Assembly (NCBI RefSeq): GCF_000307105.1
Contig: NC_018645.1
Location: forward strand, 283,001 to 347,000
Length of the DNA: 64,000 nucleotides
Origin: Desulfobacula toluolica Tol2
GTDB lineage: Bacteria > Desulfobacterota > Desulfobacteria > Desulfobacterales > Desulfobacteraceae
Reading direction: 5' to 3'
Below are positions 56,467 to 64,000 of the stretch, in pieces (positions within the stretch are counted from its first letter, which is position 1; the number at the start of each line of letters is the position of its first letter). A program made the translations under genes and the position numbers. A model generated the notes under the pieces. It saw only the letters and a program-made list of their open reading frames with translations, was not told where the DNA came from and did not search any database.

Positions 56467-58595
56467 TTAATACAGATGAAAAAAGAAAAAAACCGTTGGC
56501 ATTGGTCGTGGATGATGAGCCTTCTTTAAGGCTCCTTATCATGGCAGCACTGAAAAAATTCGGATTTGATGCCATTGAAGCCAAAAACGGAAGGCAGGGA
56601 GTCGAACTGTTTAAAGCTGAAAAACCGGATATTATTCTGATGGATGTGATGATGCCGGATATGGATGGTTTTGATGCGTGTAAAATGATCCGGCAATCCC
56701 CTGACGGAAATTATGCCCAGATCCTTATGGTAACCGGCCTTGAAGATACCGAATCAACGAAAAAAGCTTTTGACGTTGGTGCCAACGGCTTTGTAACCAA
56801 ACCGTTAAATCTGGTCATGCTTGGCCAGAGGGTCAAATACATGCTGCGTGCGGGTCATGCATTCAGGGAAATAGATATCAGCAGAAGCCGTCTTGCAAAA
56901 ACCCAGGAACTTGCAAAAATCGGAACCTGGCAGTTTGATCTGGTGACCAATGAATTTCATTGTTCCCTGGAGGCTTGTCAATTGCTGGGATTGAATAATA
57001 ACGACCAAAACGTTACATTTGATGACTTTCTAAGTCCGATTATCAATGAGGACAAAGAACTTGTAAAAGAAACACTTGAGAATGCATTCAAGACAAAAAA
57101 TCCATCCAACCAGAATTATCGAATTCATTCCGTGAACGGGTCACACAAGCATATATTGAATAAATCAGAGGTTATTTTTGATGAACAGACTCAATCTATT
57201 TTGATGCTTGGAATTGTCCAGGATGTAACCCAGTTGAAAAAAGCAGAAGAGGAAATTCGGCTTCTTGCTTTTTATGACAGCTTGACCGGCCTTGCAAATC
57301 GTATGCTTTTCATGGACCGTCTGGACCATACCATAATGTATTCCATTCGGGAAAAAAAACATTTTGCATTGCTGTTTCTTGATCTGGATAATTTTAAACG
57401 TATTAATGATACATTGGGTCATCATATCGGTGACATGCTGCTTAAAAAAGTGGCTGAAACCATAAAAAATTCGATAAGGAACAGTGATTCTGCAACAAGA
57501 ATCGACAAACAGGCCAGACAAAATGATTTGTTGATCGCCCGGCTTGGAGGTGATGAATTTACCATTTTGATAGCTGATCTTAAAGATCCGGAATATGCAG
57601 CACTGATTGCCAACAGGCTGCTCAAGGCAATTCCGGCTGTTCACATTTTTGAAGGCAATGAAGTATCCATAACCACAAGCATTGGGATCAGTGTCTTTCC
57701 CGAGGATGGCAACAGGGCTGATATTCTTTTAAAAAATGCCGACACCGCAATGTACCACGCAAAAAGTCAAGGACGAAACACCTATCAATATTTCATGAAT
57801 TCCATGAACAAGGCTGCGATTGAGCGGTTTGCCATAGACAGGGACATCAAAAAAGCGCTTAAAAACAAAGAGTTCTTTTTGTACTATCAACCTCAGCTGA
57901 ATCTATCGAACCGAAAAATAGTTGGTGCGGAAGCGTTGATTCGATGGAAACACCCTCTTAAAGGAATAATTTCGCCGGATAAATTCATACCCATTGCAGA
58001 AGAATCCGAAGTTATTATTCAAATCAACAAGTGGGTTCTTTTTACGGCATGCTATCAGGTTGAACAATGGATCAAACAGGGGTTTAGCCCCATCAGGATT
58101 GCAGTAAACCTGTCAGGATACAAGCTGGCCAAGCAAAAAATAATTGAGACCATTAACAATGTCCTTCAAAACATATCTTTTAGTGCCCAAAATATTGAGA
58201 TAGAAATTACTGAAAATATTCTCATGCAGGATAATGAAGAAACAATATCCACGCTGAAAAAAATCAAGGAAATGAATCTGAAAATCGCATTGGATGATTT
58301 TGGTACTGGGTATTCATCATTAAATTATTTGATGTCCTTTCCTGTGGATACCATAAAGATCGACCGGTCGTTTGTCATGAACTGCACCTCAAAAAACAAA
58401 AATCTTGTGATTATCAAGGCAATCATTGCAATGGGACACAGTCTGGGCAAAAAAATTGTTGCAGAAGGAATTGAAACCGAAGAGCAATATCATTTGATGA
58501 AAAAAATAGGCTGTGATGAAGCACAAGGATACTATTTCAAGCGTCCGGTTCCCAAGAATGAATTCGCAAAACTCCTTGCCCGTGGGTCGCTTTAA
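56463..58595 (+). CDS. REC-PAS-GGDEF-EAL c-di-GMP protein
   Basis: A 710-residue response regulator: receiver ([16 protein letters not shown]), PAS (about 145-265), GGDEF with intact LGGDEF (about residue 360) and EAL with AEALIRW and DDFGTGYSS. Both a cyclase and a phosphodiesterase are predicted, so activity direction cannot be read. It probably receives phosphate from the HPt of the upstream kinase and adjusts c-di-GMP. Translation is coupled through ATGA. Confidence 0.94.
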   Translation: MINTDEKRKKPLALVVDDEPSLRLLIMAALKKFGFDAIEAKNGRQGVELFKAEKPDIILMDVMMPDMDGFDACKMIRQSPDGNYAQILMVTGLEDTESTKKAFDVGANGFVTKPLNLVMLGQRVKYMLRAGHAFREIDISRSRLAKTQELAKIGTWQFDLVTNEFHCSLEACQLLGLNNNDQNVTFDDFLSPIINEDKELVKETLENAFKTKNPSNQNYRIHSVNGSHKHILNKSEVIFDEQTQSILMLGIVQDVTQLKKAEEEIRLLAFYDSLTGLANRMLFMDRLDHTIMYSIREKKHFALLFLDLDNFKRINDTLGHHIGDMLLKKVAETIKNSIRNSDSATRIDKQARQNDLLIARLGGDEFTILIADLKDPEYAALIANRLLKAIPAVHIFEGNEVSITTSIGISVFPEDGNRADILLKNADTAMYHAKSQGRNTYQYFMNSMNKAAIERFAIDRDIKKALKNKEFFLYYQPQLNLSNRKIVGAEALIRWKHPLKGIISPDKFIPIAEESEVIIQINKWVLFTACYQVEQWIKQGFSPIRIAVNLSGYKLAKQKIIETINNVLQNISFSAQNIEIEITENILMQDNEETISTLKKIKEMNLKIALDDFGTGYSSLNYLMSFPVDTIKIDRSFVMNCTSKNKNLVIIKAIIAMGHSLGKKIVAEGIETEEQYHLMKKIGCDEAQGYYFKRPVPKNEFAKLLARGSL

Positions 58596-58631
58596 TCTTA
58601 AAAAAATAATTTTATGAGATGGAGGAATTTA

Positions 58632-58844
58632 ATGAAAATGTATTGTAGCCTGGCAAGTATTATATGCATTTTACTCGGCTTGTATGGATTGGCTCCGGCA
58701 ATGGCGGATTCGAGTATTTTCGATTTGGAATCAGGGGGTGGTCAGGGCAAACGCATTAAAAAAGTCATAAAAACAGATATTTTTTATTCTTGCAAAAAAT
58801 CCTTTGAAGATTTGAGAAATTTTAGTATCAGAGTTTTTTTTTGA
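58632..58844 (+). pseudogene. Truncated secreted protein
   Basis: A 70-codon frame with a good ribosome site (GGAGG six bases before the ATG) and a convincing signal peptide (MKMYCSLASIICILLGLYGLAPAMA, cleavage near residue 25). The next 20 residues (DSSIFDLESGGGQGKRIKK) look like the beginning of a periplasmic protein, but then the sequence turns AT-rich and stops just before the ISAs1 gene. I interpret it as an originally longer gene cut by the insertion; it might instead be a genuine small protein. Confidence 0.5.
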
Positions 58845-58868
58845 ATTTTACCTCGGAGGTTTTAAAGA

Positions 58869-59427
58869 ATGAATACGGAAAAAGGAACACTGATATCTGA
58901 ACTGTCCAAGATAACCGATCCGCGAATTGATAGGCGTAAAGAGCATAAATTAATAGACATACTGACAATTACCATATGTGCTGCAATCTGTGGTGCCGAC
59001 ACATGGGAGCAAATAGAGCAGTATGGAAATTCAAAATACGAATGGCTATCAACATTTTTGGAACTTCCCAATGGTATACCCTCCCATGATACAATAAGGC
59101 GAGTATTTATTCTCATTGATCCGGATGAATTTAGAACAGCCTTTATCGACTGGATAAAATCAATAAAAGATTTGATGAAAAATGAAGTCGTTTCTATTGA
59201 TGGCAAAACATTGAGGGGATCCCATAATAAAAGAGATGGGAAGGCGGCAATTCATATGGTCAGTGCCTGGACGTCCGATATGAATATGGTTCTTGGGCAA
59301 CTAAAAACAGAAGAAAAATCAAATGAAATAACGGCAATTCCAGAATTGCTTGAGATTTCAGGATGCATTGTAACCATTGATGCAATGGGATGCCAAAAAA
59401 AATTGCTGCTAAAATCATAGAAAAAAA
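58869..59427 (+). mobile_element. Truncated, frameshifted ISAs1-family transposase
   Basis: The N-terminal half of an ISAs1-family (DDE) transposase: ITDPRIDRRKEHKLIDILTI, ICGADTWEQIEQYG, LPNGIPSHDTIRRVF, VSIDGKTLRGS and ITAIPELLEISGCIVTIDAMGCQKK. The frame then stops at 59418-59420, but a +1-base frame continues AAKIIEKNAD, the normal family sequence; one A is missing in the run 59395-59402. Homology ends at about 59427, roughly half the usual 370 residues, where receiver sequence begins. GGAGG precedes the ATG. No terminal inverted repeats could be defined. Confidence 0.85.
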
Positions 59428-60047
59428 TGCTGACTTCGATAGGAATAAGGGGGGATGGTCAATCCATGAGAAAGAACAGCATATCAGCCTATTTGACCAA
59501 GCCGGTCCGGCAATGCGACCTTTACAACTCGCTGCTTACGGTAAACGGAACACCTCCAAGGCACGAGAATCATCAGCTTGTCACCCGTTACAGCCTTGCT
59601 GAAGAAACGAGATGGTCCAACCTGCACATCCTCCTGGCAGAAGACAATAAGGTAAATCAGATGGTGGCTTTAAGTATGTTAAAAAAATACGGCTGCAGGG
59701 TAAGCCTTGCCAACGACGGCAGACAGGCTGTTGAACTGTTTTTAGGAGAATTGCCGGATCTTGTTTTAATGGATTGTCAAATGCCCGAAATGGACGGGTA
59801 TCAAGCCACTGGTGAAATCCGAAAACATGAAAAGAAACTGAATATCAAAACACCCATCGTGGCATTAACAGCCCATGCACTTGAAGGTGACAGAGAAAAA
59901 TGTCTGACTGCCGGCATGGACGATTATTTGAGCAAACCATTTAAATCCAAGGGGTTACAGGCCGTTCTTGACCGGTGGTCTCTTTCAGGCAAAGATCATG
60001 ATTTAAAGAACAAAATAAATGGTCCAGAACAGGTTTCAAAAGTTTGA
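59427..60047 (+). pseudogene. Receiver-domain fragment of a hybrid kinase
   Basis: A 206-codon frame paralogous to residues about 640-830 of the kinase at 53551. It starts inside a first receiver (MLTS ... AYLTKPVRQ) and includes a complete second receiver ([62 protein letters not shown]) but lacks sensor and kinase domains and the HPt. It might be expressed as an orphan receiver, since its one full domain is intact, but there is no ribosome site at ATG 59427. The 3' end overlaps the convergent MetF-like gene by 12 bp. Confidence 0.8.
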
Positions 60048-60863
60048 TAGAATATCAGGTAAAATATCAAATCGGTCAAAAGGCGGCATTATACAGGCAC
60101 CGGAAAAATAGGATTTTCCAAGTTCAAGCATCTGTCTTGACTGGTCAACTCCCGTTTTCACAGGATTTTCAGCAGTTTTTATCTGTTGCCGCAAAAATTT
60201 TGGAACGGCAATGCCGTCCACCTTGTCATGAAGAAATACAGCATGTTTATAAGACAGCAGCGGGAGAATGCCCATGATGACAGGGACATCAAGATGCTGT
60301 GTAGCCGTATGAATCGCTTTGGCGGTTTTTTCATCATAAACCGGTTGAGTGACAATAAAGCGGCAGCCCGAAGCCACCTTTTGTTCCAGTCGCTTAACTT
60401 CATGCTTAAGCCCGTTGACTTCAGGTCTGAAATCAAGAACCGCACCAATATCCAGATCAGACTCCCTGGCCAGGGCAATCAGTTGAAACACATTTAAATC
60501 GCCCACCGTTGATGTGGACTCCTCAGCCCTGGAAGATGACGGATCACCGGTTACGGCGATAACCGTTTCAATTCCCAGGGCTTTGGCACCCCACAGTTCG
60601 CTTTGCAATCCCAGCCGGTTGTGGTCCCTTACCGTACAATGCAGGATGGCAGGTTTTAGGGTTGCTTGTTGTACCAGATGTGTGAACACCATGGCCGACA
60701 TCCTGGGTTTTGCCACGGGATTTGAGGCAACACTGAACGCGTGAAACCGAAGACCGGAAAGGTTGCACAGCTTTTCCAGAATTGCGGTCGGATCATTGCC
60801 TGCGGGCGGCACCACTTCTATGGTGATAATAAAATCATTGTCATCTGAAAAAAGAAACGACAT
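60036..60863 (-). CDS. Methylenetetrahydrofolate reductase-like protein
   Basis: A 275-residue TIM-barrel protein of the MetF family, which reduces 5,10-methylene-THF to 5-methyl-THF. Visible motifs are FIITIEVVPPAGND (family EFFPP position, here EVVPP), LHCTVRDHNRLGLQSEL, VIAVTGDPSSS, LDIGAVL and CRFIVTQPVYD. The VVPP change and the short C-terminal part differ from E. coli MetF, so it may be a special-purpose paralogue, for example in the Wood-Ljungdahl pathway with a separate MetV-type partner (not seen nearby). AGGGGAGC-like site precedes the ATG. Confidence 0.82.
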   Translation of the reverse strand: MSFLFSDDNDFIITIEVVPPAGNDPTAILEKLCNLSGLRFHAFSVASNPVAKPRMSAMVFTHLVQQATLKPAILHCTVRDHNRLGLQSELWGAKALGIETVIAVTGDPSSSRAEESTSTVGDLNVFQLIALARESDLDIGAVLDFRPEVNGLKHEVKRLEQKVASGCRFIVTQPVYDEKTAKAIHTATQHLDVPVIMGILPLLSYKHAVFLHDKVDGIAVPKFLRQQIKTAENPVKTGVDQSRQMLELGKSYFSGACIMPPFDRFDILPDILSNF

Positions 60864-61152
60864 GGTTTGCTCCCCTGATAAAAATTTTTTATTTTGAAAA
60901 CCGTGAAAACAAATGAGATAAGTTTAATACGCACCAAAATTAAATGCAAATAAATATCATTTTTTTTTAAAAAGAACTTGCCTGTCATAATTTTGTAATG
61001 GTATCGTTCTAATTACTGAATAAAAATTTCTTAACTGCGGTATTCAATCTTAGGATATTAAATTAAAACCGTTGTACCACTGAAGTTTCAAAGCATATGG
61101 CGTTTACAAAAAATCAAAGCGCTGTGGGAATAACTAATGACAGGAGGCCGTT

Positions 61153-61689
61153 GTGAAGTTAAGCTATCGAATGCGTCTTTTGCTTATAGTGATCAGCATT
61201 GGTGTGCTGGCTGGAGGCGGACTTGTTTTCAAAAAATTATTTATTCCGGATTCTTTTGGCGTATACGGCCATTACAGGGCAAATGCAATTGCAGAAGCCG
61301 CCCTTATTCCGGTTAGGCACGGGACCAATGCCTCCTGTTTCAAATGTCACCCTTATGAAGCAAAAATCCATAAAAAAGGGCGGCATCAAACCATTTCATG
61401 TGAATTTTGTCACGGCACTTATGCAGATCATATCAACAAAGGCAAAAAGATCGGAATTCTTCCCGTTAAAAAAGAAAAGCAAATCACCACCCTGTGCCTC
61501 AGATGCCACAACACCGAGATCAAGGCAAGGCCTGAACACGTTATTAAAACCGTTGCCATGCCAAATCATTTAAAGGACCAACAAGTTAAACTCACTCACA
61601 ATTGTAATCAATGTCATCATGTTCATGCACCTTTGAAATATATTATCCGGGCAAAACAGATAACCGGATTGCTGGAGGCAGGAGGATGA
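61153..61689 (+). CDS. Membrane-anchored tetrahaem cytochrome c
   Basis: A 178-residue cytochrome with an N-terminal membrane anchor (LLLIVISIGVLAGGGLVF) and four CXXCH haem sites at C62-H66, C83-H87, C115-H119 and C151-H155. GTG 61153 is set by AGGAGG five bases upstream. The arrangement recalls NapC/NrfH-like quinol dehydrogenase cytochromes, though order and spacing of sites differ, so the family is uncertain. It overlaps the next gene by ATGA and is the first gene of a respiratory operon. Confidence 0.9.
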   Translation: MKLSYRMRLLLIVISIGVLAGGGLVFKKLFIPDSFGVYGHYRANAIAEAALIPVRHGTNASCFKCHPYEAKIHKKGRHQTISCEFCHGTYADHINKGKKIGILPVKKEKQITTLCLRCHNTEIKARPEHVIKTVAMPNHLKDQQVKLTHNCNQCHHVHAPLKYIIRAKQITGLLEAGG

Positions 61690-62486
61690 AAATATTAGAT
61701 CCATCACCGGAAATGAACCGGCGGTCGTTTGTCAAAAAAGTTTTGAACGCAACCATTGCAGGTTCTTTATATCTGGTCTGGCCCATGGGCGGAGGCAGCC
61801 TTGAAATTCCCGAACAGATCCCGGGAATCAAGGGCAAAGACTATGAAATTCGCAACCAGGAGTTTGCCTTTATCGTGGATATTACTCGCTGTATCGGCTG
61901 CGGAGCCTGCTGCATGGCTGATAAACGCGAATATAATGTGCCGGACGGGAACTACCGAACCTGGGTTGAGCGGTATGTAAAAGGATTCAGTGACCAGATT
62001 TATGTGGATTCTCCCAATGGCGGCCTGGATGGATACCAGACCCCCCGGACAGATATTGATGAAAAAACAAGGGATACCTTTTTTGTGCCCAAGCTGTGCA
62101 ATATGTGCAGGCAAGCGCCATGTGTTCAGGTATGCCCTGTGGGCGCAACCTTTGTATCCCCTGACGGATTTGTTCTGATGGATGAAAAGCAGTGTGTGGG
62201 ATGTGGCTATTGCATCCAGGCCTGCCCCTATTCGGTTCGATTTTTAAATCCTGTTACAAAGGTCGCGGAAAAATGCACCTGGTGCTACCATCGGGTCAGA
62301 AAAGGACTGTTACCGGCCTGTGTCGAGGTCTGTCCCACAGGAGCCCGAAAATTTGGCTCCATGAAAGACGAAACATCCGAAGTCTATAAAATTTTAAAGG
62401 GTCCGGGTGTTCTGACGGTATTGAGAAAAGAGATGGGAACCTGGCCCGCCCTTTATTACAAAGGCGCACGAAGGGAGGTGGTCTGA
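61686..62486 (+). CDS. Tat-exported ferredoxin-like subunit (DmsB/NrfC type)
   Basis: A 266-residue electron-transfer subunit. The N terminus MNRRSFVKKVLNATIAG is a twin-arginine signal, so it acts in the periplasm. Four [4Fe-4S] motifs can be read: CIGCGACCMADKREYN, CNMCRQAPCVQVCPVGA, CVGCGYCIQACPYSVR and CTWCYHRVRKGLLPACVEVCPTGA. ATG 61686 overlaps the cytochrome stop. It should connect the NrfD-type subunit encoded next with the cytochromes. Confidence 0.93.
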   Translation: MKILDPSPEMNRRSFVKKVLNATIAGSLYLVWPMGGGSLEIPEQIPGIKGKDYEIRNQEFAFIVDITRCIGCGACCMADKREYNVPDGNYRTWVERYVKGFSDQIYVDSPNGGLDGYQTPRTDIDEKTRDTFFVPKLCNMCRQAPCVQVCPVGATFVSPDGFVLMDEKQCVGCGYCIQACPYSVRFLNPVTKVAEKCTWCYHRVRKGLLPACVEVCPTGARKFGSMKDETSEVYKILKGPGVLTVLRKEMGTWPALYYKGARREVV

Positions 62487-63676
62487 TGGATGCCGCCTAC
62501 GGCCCGGCAGCAATGCTGGTTTCCAATTATGTGTTCCCCAATGATCTTCATGTCCACTGGAGCATGATGATCGTCCTTTATCCGTATATGACAGGACTTG
62601 TGGACGGGGCATTTATCATTGCGGCTCTTTACTATCTTTTTAATGTCAAAAGTCTCAAACCCGTGGCAAGATTTTCACTTTTGTTTGCTCTGGCATTCCT
62701 GTGTTGCGCCACTTTACCGCTTTTGCTTCATCTTGGGCGGCCCGAGCGAAATCTCAACATGCTGTTAACGCCCAGCCCCAGCTCTGCCATGGCCGGATTC
62801 GGGTATATCTATGCTGTGTCCATGGGAGTTCTGGTCTTTATTGTTCTTTTTGTGTATCGAAAAGACCTGGTGGCATCACGAAAAAATTCCAAAGGATTGC
62901 GAAAGCTTTTGTATCGGGTTTTGACCTTTGACAGCATTGACCTGTCAACAGAAGCGCTTGTGCTGGATCAAAAAATCATCAGGTTCCTGGTCGGCATCGG
63001 TATCCCCGTTGCGATCGTCCTTCACGGGTATGTGGGGTTTATCTTCGGAGGGGTCAAAGCCAATCCCACCTGGTCAACTCCGCTTATGCCGGTTATGTTT
63101 CTTTTTTCCGCATGTGTATCGGGAATATCTGCTGTTATCCCGGCCTATATGGTCATCCGCAAAGCAAAAGGACGATCCATTGATCATGACTGCGTCAAAA
63201 CCTGCATTAAAATCCTTACCCTGTTTTTTATCCTGGCATTTGCCTTTGAGATGCTGGAGGTTTTTTCCCATTCATACTTGAAATCCGGGTATCACCATAT
63301 GGTTGAAGGGCTGCTGAACGGCCCGCTGGCAAGCTCCTTCTGGTTATGGCAGGTCAAGATCTGTTCAGTGATCCCGTTGCTTCTCCTGGGAATAATGGCC
63401 ATATTCACGATAAAGCCCAAAACTTATAATTTTATGGCAGCCGTTGTTTCAATCATCCTCTTGCTTCAGGTGCTGATCATGCGATGGAATGTGGTGATCG
63501 GGGGCCAGCTCATGAGCAAGAGTGCCAGAGGCTATACACAATTTCATCCCGAGTGGTTTGACAAGGAGGGGATACTGGCGGTGATGATCGTCATGGCCAT
63601 CCCGTTTATTGTTTTGTTTGTGTTAAGCCGGATCTTCCCATTCTGGACGCAGGATAATAAAACAATCGTAAAATAA
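62486..63676 (+). CDS. nrfD: NrfD-family membrane subunit
   Basis: A 396-residue polytopic protein with about ten membrane segments, of the NrfD/HybB/PsrC type. Features include LLLHLGRPERNLNMLLTPSPSSAMAGFGYIY near residue 75, LHGYVGFIFGGVKANPTWSTPLMPVMFLFSA and RWNVVIGGQLMSKSARGY at the C terminus. Probably oxidises or reduces menaquinone and exchanges electrons with the Tat-exported subunit. ATG overlaps the preceding stop (TGATG), with GGGAGGTGG before it. Confidence 0.93.
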   Translation: MDAAYGPAAMLVSNYVFPNDLHVHWSMMIVLYPYMTGLVDGAFIIAALYYLFNVKSLKPVARFSLLFALAFLCCATLPLLLHLGRPERNLNMLLTPSPSSAMAGFGYIYAVSMGVLVFIVLFVYRKDLVASRKNSKGLRKLLYRVLTFDSIDLSTEALVLDQKIIRFLVGIGIPVAIVLHGYVGFIFGGVKANPTWSTPLMPVMFLFSACVSGISAVIPAYMVIRKAKGRSIDHDCVKTCIKILTLFFILAFAFEMLEVFSHSYLKSGYHHMVEGLLNGPLASSFWLWQVKICSVIPLLLLGIMAIFTIKPKTYNFMAAVVSIILLLQVLIMRWNVVIGGQLMSKSARGYTQFHPEWFDKEGILAVMIVMAIPFIVLFVLSRIFPFWTQDNKTIVK

Positions 63677-63719
63677 CCCTTAACTTAAAATATGACATTT
63701 TTAAAAAAGGAGGTGATGC

Positions 63720-64000
63720 ATGAAAGAGGTAAGGCAGTGCAGCAAAGCATCGGCGATTTTGTATTTCAACTTAATATTACGGGAGAAAAATTTTATGATA
63801 GTTTTAAGATCATACCTGATTTTTGTTATGTTCTCTTTTTTTACAGCAGGGGCGGCCTGGGCATTGACTGAGGCATCCTTTGACGTAAAAAATCCAAAAA
63901 ATCAGGAAATGAACAAAAAATGCATCACCTGTCATTTAAAAGAGAACAAGTCCCTGGTCCTTCAATGGGAAAATTCAGCCCATGCCGCAGCTAAAGAAGG
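63720..64000 (+). CDS. Multihaem cytochrome c (3' partial)
   Basis: The visible 93 codons contain a signal sequence (VLRSYLIFVMFSFFTAGAAWA) and a first haem site CITCH, followed by LKENKSLVLQWENSAHA; the 'CxxCH...W..S.HA' beginning resembles octahaem hydroxylamine oxidoreductase-like cytochromes. The start is ambiguous: ATG 63720 has a perfect Shine-Dalgarno (AAGGAGGTGAT) but a 25-residue extension before the signal; ATG 63795 gives a normal signal and has GGGAG upstream. It belongs to the operon with the tetrahaem, ferredoxin and NrfD subunits and continues beyond the window. Confidence 0.85.
   Translation, partial: MKEVRQCSKASAILYFNLILREKNFMIVLRSYLIFVMFSFFTAGAAWALTEASFDVKNPKNQEMNKKCITCHLKENKSLVLQWENSAHAAAKE

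Noticed and set aside
1-64000. tRNA or rRNA genes
   Set aside because: No T-loop (GTTCRAATC-like) with matching acceptor stem and no rRNA signatures were found by eye; a tRNAscan run would settle this.

Overview
The window reads as a chromosome segment of a strictly anaerobic, probably marine, sulfate-reducing deltaproteobacterium of the Desulfobacter/Desulfobacula kind. This is inferred from gene content: a eukaryotic-type NADP isocitrate dehydrogenase, HdrC-HdrB electron-transfer proteins, rubredoxin/rubrerythrin clusters, NrfD-type membrane complexes, multihaem cytochromes, many long hybrid kinases and an apparent selenoprotein. The composition is moderately AT-rich. No rRNA or tRNA genes and no CRISPR array were seen.

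Layout. 1-3.4 kb: the 3' part of a molybdopterin oxidoreductase gene plus its NrfD-like membrane subunit, closed by a hairpin terminator. 3.6-4.3 kb: a small DUF2080-like/GNAT pair, then a structured repeat. 4.5-5.8 kb: icd. 5.9-10.8 kb (minus): a complete five-gene branched-chain-amino-acid-type ABC transporter operon with a clear sigma-70 promoter. 10.9-14.1 kb: a PatB/MalY-type lyase and an Xaa-Pro aminopeptidase. 14.4-20.6 kb: a thiol/iron redox cluster of two cysteine-rich miniproteins, a rubredoxin, a rhodanese-ferritin fusion with an in-frame UGA at the catalytic position, a SelD-N-terminus-like flavoprotein, a TVP38-disulfide reductase fusion, a ferredoxin and a rubrerythrin. 20.8-24.9 kb: small conserved protein, proC, KamA-like radical SAM enzyme, MarR regulator, YaiI-like protein. 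24.9-26.1 kb is a gene-poor gap ending in a sigma-54 promoter for amtB. 27.4-28.1 kb holds a kinase remnant and a second copy of the structured repeat. 28.1-32.2 kb: TIGR02757-like gene, then nifU-nifS-hdrCB. 32.2-34.5 kb (minus): regulator-cysE-cysK. 34.7-40.7 kb: clpB, hrpB, a NUDIX gene.

40.7-50.4 kb is a signalling block: two hybrid kinases, a sigma-54 activator, then a perfect -24/-12 promoter before an unknown protein and a chemoreceptor. The whole block lies between the NUDIX gene and a 114-bp second copy of that gene's 3' end. 50.9-58.6 kb is a translationally coupled operon (TonB-dependent receptor, YfiR, CHASE8 hybrid kinase, GGDEF-EAL protein) that should connect outer-membrane events to c-di-GMP. 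58.6-60.0 kb is a scar: a truncated secreted protein, a truncated ISAs1 transposase, and a receiver fragment paralogous to the neighbouring kinase. 60.0-60.9 kb (minus) is a MetF-like gene. 61.1-64 kb starts a respiratory operon: tetrahaem cytochrome, Tat-exported ferredoxin subunit, NrfD, and a multihaem cytochrome cut by the window edge.

The strongest unusual items are the Sec-rhodanese-ferritin fusion and its redox/selenium-flavoured neighbourhood, the dispersed two-hairpin repeat with a covarying GNRA stem, the NUDIX-tail bracket around the signalling block, and the activator/tandem-site/sigma-54 promoter unit inside it.
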